This document shows, in pieces, positions 4,737 to 9,270 of a stretch of 9,270 bases of DNA; the stretch's first letter is position 1; each line of letters begins with the position of its first letter. Location of the stretch: the NCBI GenBank assembly GCA_947587775.1, contig CANPYD010000037.1, positions 1 to 9,270 of the forward strand, written 5' to 3'. The stretch comes from an uncultured Clostridia bacterium (GTDB lineage Bacteria > Bacillota > Clostridia > Christensenellales > Borkfalkiaceae). The position numbers and the translations under genes were made by a program. The notes under the pieces were generated by a model, which was given only the letters and a program-made list of their open reading frames with translations, ran no database searches and was not told the origin of the DNA.

Positions 4737-7394
4737 ATGAAAAAGAAATTGCGTTTCCTTTTGGGCGCGCTGTGCCTGATCCTTGCCTTTGTGGGCGCGG
4801 CCTGCGCAGGAGACAAGAGCTATCATGTCACGCTGTCCTATGATGAGACAAAGGGCGAGGTCGTCCTCTCTCCCGAAAAGGACGCCTATGCGGAGGGTGA
4901 AAACGTCACTGTCACCGTCACCCCGAACAGCGGGATCGCCGTGGAAAGTTTCAAGGTGAACGGCGAGGAAAAGGCGCTCACGGAAGGGGCTTACAGCTTT
5001 GCGGTTGAGGCGGATACGGCCGTCGAGGTCGCATTTGCGCCCGTCCCCGCACCCACCCATACCGTCACGCTGTCTTACGACGAGACAAAGGGTACGGTCA
5101 GCCTCTCTCCCTCGAAGAACGCCTATACGGAAGGTGAAAACGTCACCGTTACCGTCACCCCGAACAGCGGGATCGCCGTGGAAAGTTTCAAGGTGAACGG
5201 CGAGGAAGAATCGCTTGCGGAAGGCGTTTATTCCTTTACCGTTGAGACGGATACGACCGTCGAGGTCGCATTTGCGTCCCTTCCCGCAACCATGCCCGAG
5301 GAGCTCTTTGCACAGCTCGAGGGCAAAACCGCCTACACGGGCGAGGGCGAGGAAGAACGTATCTACGACGGATATGACGATTATCACATCCAATACGAAT
5401 ACTCCTACAAAGTCGCCTTCGACGGCGAGAACACGCACCGCTTCCAAAAGGATGAGAGCATGAAGCTCGTCCTGACAAACGAGATCTACCATAACGAGAA
5501 CGGAAGCGCCGTCTCCTATGCCCTGAAAGCGGACAATACGTTTGAGATCGTCGATACGGGCGAGAGCTTTGAAAGCTACCAAAACCCCTTCGGGACGGTC
5601 GTCCATGCGAGCGATTTTCTCGAGGGAGAAGACGGCGCCTATCTGCTTACCGATGCGGAAAAGGCTTCCGTCGCTGCGCAGGCGTTCACGGGCATGAAGG
5701 CGGAGATCAAGTCCTTCGCCGTCTATACGACGGGCGGAAATGTGACTTTCATCATGATCGAGACGAGTGAAAGTGCACGCGGCGAGGGCATCACCATCGA
5801 CTATACCTATGTCGGAAGTTACGTCTTTGACGTTGCGGAGCCCGTCGATCTCTCGGCGCGCCTCACGCCCCATCCGACGACCGCCGACCATGCGGCGCTC
5901 CAATCGGCGCTCGAAGCGGCACAGAGCGCGGTGAATTACAAATACCACGTTCTCGAGGACGGGATGTACAACTACAATTACTATGTGACGGAGAATGCGA
6001 TCTACCTTGACGAGGAAGGTTTTGAGCTCGGCTATGTGCTGCACAGCGATGGGATCGTCCATGAATTCGCTCCCGAAGGCGGAAAGTTCGTCGTCGGAGA
6101 CGCCCTTCAAGTGCAATCCTATGACGATGGGACGTTACACACGACCTCCGACATCGCGTCCGTAAAGCCCGGCTTTGCGGGTTTCGCGGTGGAACTGTTC
6201 GAAGCAAAGGGCAAAGGCGTGTATGCGCTGCGCGAGGAGAATGTCGATCTGATCCCCGACATCGCCCAGACCTTCTGGAACTTCAACGACTACATGACCA
6301 TGGCCTTCGCGCAGAAGCTGGAGATCACCGTACAGGACGGCGTTCTCTCAAAGGTCTCTATCGTAACGTACCTCTATGGATTCGAGACGACCTACGTCCT
6401 CACCTATTCGGGCTGGGGCGAAACGGAATTGCCCCTCAAATTCGAGGGTGAAGCCGAAGATCCCGTCGGCCCCAATACCCCCGTCGCGATCCCCGAAAAA
6501 TTCTACGGGACGTTCGAAGGAGATTATACCGATTACCTCTCTCCCGGGACTTCAACGCACTATGTTCTTACGATCAACGGCAACGGCATGGCGGCAACGG
6601 TCGCCGACACTCCCGTGAAGGTCGACGTCGTGAGCTACGATGCAGACGAACAGTCGTTCGCGATCACATTCAACGGCACGTCCTGCACCCTTGCGAATTA
6701 CAGCGAACCGGACGCCGACAGTGCGGATGAGCTCGTTCTGTTCGCGGACGATTTCAGCATCAACGTGACCCTTTCCCGCAAGGTCGAGGGCGGCGGCGAC
6801 GACGGCCCCGGTACCGAAGACCCGACGACCTATCCCGCAAAATTCTACGGCATATTCGAAGGGGATTACACCGATTACTCCGCCTTCCCCGAAACTTCCA
6901 CGGTCCACTATGTGGTAGAGATCTCCGCCGATGAGATCAAGATCACGATCGACGGCACGCCCGCGGAAACGGCGTTTGTAAGCTACGACGCACACTATGA
7001 AACGATCAAAATCACGCTCAACGGCAAGGATTATGAGATCGTCAATTATAGTTCCGGAAGCACCGTGGACGAAATCAATCTTTCGGGAAGCTATCCCGAC
7101 CCTTCCGTTACCCTTTCCCGCAAGACCGAGGAGGGCGAAAGCTATCCCGCAAAGTTCTACGGGACATATACAAACAGCGAATATGAAGTCGTCATCTCCG
7201 CCGGTTCGATCTCCGTAAAACACAACGGCGAGGAGACGGAGGTCACCGACATCAGTTACAGCGGCGGCACCATTTATCTGAAAGTCGACGGTGCGGACTA
7301 TGAGATCAGCGCAAACGACGATGACGATCCCGTTTCGCAGATCGTACTCACTTTTGAGGTTTGGCATATGGCATATCTCAGCCGTCAGGCATAA
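4737..7394 (+). CDS. Large modular repeat protein, putative surface lipoprotein
   Basis: An 885-residue protein of unknown function, probably exported. MKKK plus a hydrophobic stretch (5-22) ends in GAAC23, a plausible but non-ideal lipobox (Gly rather than Leu at -3), so it is a likely lipoprotein or otherwise a secreted protein. Two copies of a ~79-residue bacterial repeat follow (29-107, 108-186; HVTLSYDETKG...AYxEGENVTVTVTPNSG...TVEVAFA), resembling the InlB B-repeat/Flg_new_2 type. Two larger, diverged beta-rich modules come next (~187-377, ~385-571), then three copies of a C-terminal module beginning P-[EA]-KFYG (586-682, 700-796, 804-884), the first two ending VTLSRK and the third a shorter variant. 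Gly/Asp/Pro-rich linkers separate them (e.g. VEGGGDDGPGTEDP). There are no catalytic motifs, LPxTG anchor or C-terminal membrane segment. A ligand- or polymer-binding envelope role is inferred only from architecture. Own promoter and terminator; not an operon partner of the ATPase. Confidence 0.88.
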   Translation: MKKKLRFLLGALCLILAFVGAACAGDKSYHVTLSYDETKGEVVLSPEKDAYAEGENVTVTVTPNSGIAVESFKVNGEEKALTEGAYSFAVEADTAVEVAFAPVPAPTHTVTLSYDETKGTVSLSPSKNAYTEGENVTVTVTPNSGIAVESFKVNGEEESLAEGVYSFTVETDTTVEVAFASLPATMPEELFAQLEGKTAYTGEGEEERIYDGYDDYHIQYEYSYKVAFDGENTHRFQKDESMKLVLTNEIYHNENGSAVSYALKADNTFEIVDTGESFESYQNPFGTVVHASDFLEGEDGAYLLTDAEKASVAAQAFTGMKAEIKSFAVYTTGGNVTFIMIETSESARGEGITIDYTYVGSYVFDVAEPVDLSARLTPHPTTADHAALQSALEAAQSAVNYKYHVLEDGMYNYNYYVTENAIYLDEEGFELGYVLHSDGIVHEFAPEGGKFVVGDALQVQSYDDGTLHTTSDIASVKPGFAGFAVELFEAKGKGVYALREENVDLIPDIAQTFWNFNDYMTMAFAQKLEITVQDGVLSKVSIVTYLYGFETTYVLTYSGWGETELPLKFEGEAEDPVGPNTPVAIPEKFYGTFEGDYTDYLSPGTSTHYVLTINGNGMAATVADTPVKVDVVSYDADEQSFAITFNGTSCTLANYSEPDADSADELVLFADDFSINVTLSRKVEGGGDDGPGTEDPTTYPAKFYGIFEGDYTDYSAFPETSTVHYVVEISADEIKITIDGTPAETAFVSYDAHYETIKITLNGKDYEIVNYSSGSTVDEINLSGSYPDPSVTLSRKTEEGESYPAKFYGTYTNSEYEVVISAGSISVKHNGEETEVTDISYSGGTIYLKVDGADYEISANDDDDPVSQIVLTFEVWHMAYLSRQA
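4821..5294 (+). repeat. Tandem 237-bp coding repeat (two copies)
   Basis: Encodes the two N-terminal repeat domains of the lipoprotein. The period is 237 bp (79 codons, 4821 and 5058). Within it, 57 consecutive bases are identical between copies (4914-4970 and 5151-5207), including at synonymous sites, while the flanks differ at scattered positions. This points to recent duplication or gene conversion. Confidence 0.9.
6492..7391 (+). repeat. Three tandem C-terminal protein modules (~97, 97 and 82 codons)
   Basis: Copies start at 6492, 6834 and 7146 with PEKFYG, PAKFYG and PAKFYG. The first two share FEGDYTDY, HYV, VSYDA, NY and a final VTLSRK and are each 97 residues. The third lacks the FEGDYTDY segment but keeps Y-E-V-I-S, T-D-I-S-Y, the YEI strand and a final YLSRQ. 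Divergence is clear at both protein and DNA level, so these are older duplications than the N-terminal pair. Confidence 0.85.
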
Positions 7395-7406
7395 GCGGAG
7401 GCAATT

Positions 7407-7435
7407 ACCCACCCGTCACCGCGGGTGGGTTTTTT
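7407..7435 (+). terminator. Rho-independent terminator of the lipoprotein gene
   Basis: A 9-bp perfect stem, ACCCACCCG with CGGGTGGGT, has a 6-nt loop (TCACCG) and runs directly into a T-tract (7430-7435), 12 bases after the stop codon. Confidence 0.95.
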
Positions 7436-7460
7436 ATGCGGAACCGATTGGGAACGACAC

Positions 7461-7539
7461 CCCCTCAGTCGCGCCACGGACGGCGCGCCGGCTCCAGCAC
7501 AAGGCACGCCCTTCGGGTGCCCTCAAGGGGGAGCCGAGG
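7461..7539 (+). repeat. Double-hairpin interspersed repeat, unit 1 (plus orientation, enlarged)
   Basis: Starts CCCCTCAGTCGC and ends AAGGGGGAGCCGAGG like units 4 and 5. The middle is expanded by an extra hairpin, GGCAC...GTGCC (7503-7521). It is the first member of the gene-free cluster between the lipoprotein terminator and the phosphoesterase. Confidence 0.65.
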
Positions 7540-7542
7540 AAA

Positions 7543-7590
7543 GGCCTCCCCCTGCGGGGGGGAGGCTCCGCCGTAGGCGGTGGTGGGGGG
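7543..7590 (-). repeat. Double-hairpin interspersed repeat, unit 2 (opposite orientation)
   Basis: Shows the architecture of unit 4 reversed: first a hairpin CCTCCCCC-TGC-GGGGG...AGG, then a second hairpin CCGCC-GTA-GGCGG, then a G-rich end. The sequence is diverged but the order of elements is the same. Confidence 0.55.
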
Positions 7591-7641
7591 CTTGCCCTCG
7601 CCCCTACGGGGAAAGGGGGTCACGCAGTGACGGGTGAGGGG
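7591..7641 (-). repeat. Double-hairpin interspersed repeat, unit 3 (opposite orientation)
   Basis: Contains CCCC-TAC-GGGG, then GTCAC-GCA-GTGAC, then a GTGAGGGG end, again the reversed order of units 4 and 5. It is followed by a small extra hairpin CCCCA-CAG-TGGGG (7644-7656). Confidence 0.55.
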
Positions 7642-7669
7642 CGCCCCACAGTGGGGAAGACAAGAAGAA

Positions 7670-7716
7670 CCCCTCAGTCGCCTGCGGTGACAGCTCCCCT
7701 AAAAGGGGAGCCAAGG
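7670..7716 (+). repeat. Double-hairpin interspersed repeat, unit 4 (47 bp)
   Basis: Begins CCCCTCAGTC and ends GAGCCAAGG. Two internal hairpins are GTCGCC-TGC-GGTGAC and GCTCCCC-TAAAA-GGGGAGC. It resembles short palindromic repeats that I recall as very common in intergenic regions of gut Clostridia genomes. Unit 5 matches it at 42 of 47 positions. Confidence 0.75.
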
Positions 7717-7720
7717 AGAA

Positions 7721-7767
7721 CCCCTCAGTCGCCTATGGCGCCAGCTCCCCTAAAAGGGGAGCCGAGG
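7721..7767 (+). repeat. Double-hairpin interspersed repeat, unit 5 (47 bp)
   Basis: A tandem partner of unit 4, offset by 51 bp with an AGAA linker between them. Four of the five differences fall in or beside the first hairpin; the second hairpin, GCTCCCC-TAAAA-GGGGAGC, is unchanged. Confidence 0.75.
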
Positions 7768-7780
7768 GAAATCATTCATC

Positions 7781-7810
7781 AAAACAAAAAGCGCGGGCAG
7801 TGCCCGCGCT
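7781..7810 (-). terminator. Terminator of the TerB/phosphoesterase operon
   Basis: On the minus strand AGCGCGGGCA and TGCCCGCGCT (7810-7790, one central base) form a near-perfect hairpin followed by TTTTTGTTTT (7790-7781). It begins four bases after the phosphoesterase stop codon. Confidence 0.92.
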
Positions 7811-7813
7811 CAT

Positions 7814-8536
7814 TCAAAAACTAAGCGTGATGATCGGGATATGCGGGGGATCGTTGAAACGGAAGGGAAAGCGGCTCTTGCCGATCCCGCGGGAGACGAG
7901 CATATCCGTCCCCTCGGCGATGGGATAGAGTCCCGACGTGTATTTGGGGAAGAGCCCCTGTCCGGGCGCATACAGCCCGCGTCCGAAGAAGCGGAACTGT
8001 CCGCCGTGCGCATGCCCCGAAAAGATATAATCGGGAGCGAGGCGTTTTGCGTGCTCCTTCGCCCGCTCGGGATGATGGGCAAGCAGGATGCGGATCCCCT
8101 CTCCCTCGAACGTCCCCGCGCCGCCTCGTTCGCTGTCCCCCGCGATGAGGAACTCTCCGCCGCCCAAAACCGCACGCACGCATGTTCCCGTGACGACGTG
8201 CAAGCCGCGGGAAGAGAGCTCCCCGCCAATCTTCTCATGAAGAGGATGCCGCGCCTCGTGGTTTCCCTCGGCAAAGAAGACGGGTTGGAGCGAGGCGAGC
8301 TTTTCGGCAAACCCGAGCGCGCCGCAGGAAGCAAGATCGGACGAGCTCCTGATGAGATCGCCCGTCACAAAGACGGCGTCCGCCTCGAGCGCTTCGACTT
8401 TCACGAGAATGTCCGAGACATCCGCCGAAACCTTGGGAAAGTGCAGATCGCTCAAATGGACGATTCTGATGCTCCGCTCCCCCTGTCCGAGAGAGAATTC
8501 CTCATAGGTGACGCGCCGATTCTCGAATAATCCCAT
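7814..8536 (-). CDS. Calcineurin-like metallophosphoesterase (YkuE/YaeI-like)
   Basis: A 240-residue two-metal phosphoesterase, probably cytoplasmic. All the family's metal and phosphate motifs are present in order: D-x-H in LSDLHF (D30, H32), GD in VTGDLI (D60), GNHE (N92, H93), AHHPE (H154) and GHAHGGQ (H175, H177). The closest style is the YkuE/YaeI group, but there is no signal peptide, Tat motif or N-terminal membrane helix, and it is shorter than YkuE. The substrate cannot be told from sequence. The ATG at 8536 is the earliest possible start because an in-frame TAA lies four codons upstream. Its ribosome binding site is weak (AGAAG at most), so translation may depend on the upstream gene. 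It is second in an operon, 38 bp after the TerB-like gene, and ends at a strong terminator. Confidence 0.92.
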   Translation of the reverse strand: MGLFENRRVTYEEFSLGQGERSIRIVHLSDLHFPKVSADVSDILVKVEALEADAVFVTGDLIRSSSDLASCGALGFAEKLASLQPVFFAEGNHEARHPLHEKIGGELSSRGLHVVTGTCVRAVLGGGEFLIAGDSERGGAGTFEGEGIRILLAHHPERAKEHAKRLAPDYIFSGHAHGGQFRFFGRGLYAPGQGLFPKYTSGLYPIAEGTDMLVSRGIGKSRFPFRFNDPPHIPIITLSF

Positions 8537-8574
8537 ACTTCTATTTTATGCGGCGGATATTCCCCCGCAGAACG

Positions 8575-9030
8575 TCATTCCCTGACGAGCTGTTTGATCC
8601 ACTGTTTCTCTTTGTGGGAGACTTTGCCGTCGATCGCGCAGATCATGAGGCAGACGAGGACGATGTCGTCCTTGAGATCCTCGGAAAGGAGCCCCAAAAC
8701 GTCCACCATGACATCCGCGATCTCCTTGAGGCCTTCCCTCTCCGCACGCATGGACTTCACGGCCTTTTTGCAGGCGTCATAGTCCACGGCGTCGCCGAAA
8801 AAGGCTTTGAGAAGGGGGGAGACGAGGGCATACTCTTCCTCCGAAAGTTTACCGTCCGCGGCGATCGCTCCCAAAATGAAGATCGCAAACGCCGAGGCGC
8901 CCTCCATGCCGTCCGCCGTGACCGCCGCGAGTGCGGGAAGCACGTGCGCCGATTTCTCGGCAAGGAGCGCGGTATACGTCAGGCCGTCCATCTCCTCAAA
9001 TTCCCTGCAAAGTAAATCGAATTCTTTCAT
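8575..9030 (-). CDS. TerB-like (tellurite-resistance TerB fold) helical protein
   Basis: A 151-residue, all-helical, acidic cytoplasmic protein. It carries the paired motif typical of TerB-fold proteins, an aspartate-glycine-lysine turn at the start of a helix: AADGKLSEEEY (D59) and AIDGKVSHKEK (D134), about 75 residues apart. TerB-fold proteins bind divalent metal and are linked to stress or membrane-associated phosphorylation systems. No other ter genes are nearby, so tellurite resistance should not be inferred. There is no signal peptide or membrane helix. The start at 9030 is fixed by AAAGGAGA seven bases upstream and by a consensus promoter. It is the first gene of a two-gene operon with the metallophosphoesterase, which suggests but does not prove a shared role. 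Confidence 0.8.
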   Translation of the reverse strand: MKEFDLLCREFEEMDGLTYTALLAEKSAHVLPALAAVTADGMEGASAFAIFILGAIAADGKLSEEEYALVSPLLKAFFGDAVDYDACKKAVKSMRAEREGLKEIADVMVDVLGLLSEDLKDDIVLVCLMICAIDGKVSHKEKQWIKQLVRE

Positions 9031-9060
9031 ACGTCTTTCTCCTTTGTTTGATTTTTGTTA

Positions 9061-9089
9061 AGTATAACACGTTGTGCGCCATATGTCAA
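9061..9089 (-). promoter_or_regulatory. Sigma-A promoter of the TerB/phosphoesterase operon
   Basis: On the minus strand a perfect TTGACA (9089-9084) and TATACT (9066-9061) are 17 bp apart. The predicted start near 9054 gives a leader of about 24 nt that contains the AAAGGAGA ribosome binding site. Confidence 0.9.
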
Positions 9090-9138
9090 GCGATGGGGCG
9101 CACCGAACGCACATTGCGGGGGGAGCGGGAAGAAGCGT

Positions 9139-9170
9139 AAAGCCCTGCCTCTCATGGGAAGCAGGGCTTT
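9139..9170. terminator. Inverted repeat, possible bidirectional terminator
   Basis: AAAGCCCTGC (9139-9148) and GCAGGGCTTT (9161-9170) form a 10-bp perfect stem around a 12-nt loop. Because the stem ends in AAA/TTT it presents a short T-run on either strand, but neither side has a long one (CTTTCGG plus, CTTTACGCTTCTT minus). It probably ends a gene lying beyond the right edge. Confidence 0.5.
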
Positions 9171-9181
9171 CGGCGCCCTTT

Positions 9182-9200
9182 GGTGTACCTTGGGTGTACC
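9182..9200. repeat. GGTGTACC direct repeat, 11-bp spacing
   Basis: GGTGTACC occurs at 9182-9189 and again at 9193-9200. The 11-bp offset is about one helical turn, as for protein-binding half sites. The function is unknown. Confidence 0.6.
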
Positions 9201-9214
9201 TATTGAGATCGTGG

Positions 9215-9270
9215 CGTGTGCTTGTCTTGATACAAGTCAGCTCGCTTCGCTCGCTGACGACAAGCACACG
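9215..9270. repeat. Nested palindrome at the right edge
   Basis: The outer arms CGTGTGCTTGTC (9215-9226) and GACAAGCACACG (9259-9270) are a perfect 12-bp inverted repeat. Inside are arms GTCAGC (9236-9241) and GCTGAC (9253-9258) and a GCTTCGC-rich loop. The right arm ends exactly at the window edge, so the element may continue. It could be a REP/MITE-type element or a recombination site. No T-run is visible, so a terminator is less likely. Confidence 0.65.

Noticed and set aside
4653..6116. Long open frame on the minus strand opposite the lipoprotein gene
   Set aside because: It mirrors the plus-strand gene, has no ribosome binding site or promoter, and its translation is a His/Arg/Asp-rich shadow. 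The plus-strand frame has repeats, a signal peptide and clean flanking signals.
1988..7394. ATPase and lipoprotein as one operon or a paired system
   Set aside because: A strong GNRA-loop terminator and a separate near-consensus promoter lie between them, so shared function is not supported.
7670..7767. Possible CRISPR array from the two 47-bp tandem repeats
   Set aside because: There are only two good copies, the linker is four bases rather than a spacer, the units are themselves double hairpins, and no cas genes are nearby.
7291..7824. Open frame through the terminator and repeat cluster, with Pro/Arg-rich repeated peptides
   Set aside because: It starts inside the lipoprotein gene in another frame, crosses a strong terminator and only translates palindromic repeats.
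7841..8530. 229-residue open frame on the plus strand
   Set aside because: It is antisense to the metallophosphoesterase, whose catalytic motifs are complete on the minus strand.
8575..9030. Tellurite-resistance operon
   Set aside because: Only one TerB-like gene is present, with no TerA, TerC, TerD or TerE relatives in the window; the fold occurs widely outside tellurite resistance.
9058..9267. 69-residue open frame at the right edge on the minus strand
   Set aside because: It reads through the edge palindrome, the direct repeats, the GCAGGGC hairpin and the TerB operon promoter, with no ribosome binding site.

Overview
The window looks like a chromosomal segment from a fairly GC-rich member of the Bacillota, most likely a gut-type Clostridia (a Christensenellales-like lineage would fit, but this is inference from style only). 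The reasons are strong AGGAG-type ribosome binding sites, near-consensus sigma-A promoters, compact GC-stem/T-run terminators, a Gram-positive-style lipoprotein, a CFI-box protein, and a cluster of short double-hairpin repeats of the kind scattered through gut Clostridia genomes. No rRNA, tRNA, intact insertion sequence or CRISPR array was seen.

Layout. Positions 1-910 (minus) hold the N-terminal two thirds of seryl-tRNA synthetase, running off the left edge. Upstream of it on the same strand is a cysteine-rich CFI-box protein (1120-1743), separated by a terminator whose loop appears to have been invaded by a 43-bp element with IS3-like ends. That gene is divergent from a large P-type cation ATPase (1988-4564, plus). 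The ATPase ends in a classic terminator and is followed by a separately promoted, repeat-built putative lipoprotein of 885 residues (4737-7394, plus). After its terminator comes a gene-free stretch of about 350 bp (7436-7780) filled with at least five double-hairpin repeat units in two orientations. The right part is a two-gene minus-strand operon: a TerB-like protein (8575-9030), then a cytosolic-looking metallophosphoesterase (7814-8536). The last 180 bp are non-coding and hold a hairpin, an 11-bp-spaced direct repeat and a nested palindrome cut by the window edge.

Transcription is unusually readable. Five promoters are visible (for serS, the CFI-box gene, the ATPase, the lipoprotein and the TerB operon), and all five have exactly 17 bp between the -35 and -10 hexamers. 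Apart from the TerB/phosphoesterase pair, each gene is its own transcription unit, so neighbours should not be assumed to share a pathway.

I see no clear multi-gene novel system. The most distinctive items are the reconstructible insertion of a miniature IS-like element into a terminator loop, the multi-repeat envelope protein, and the duplicated four-cysteine module in the CFI-box protein.
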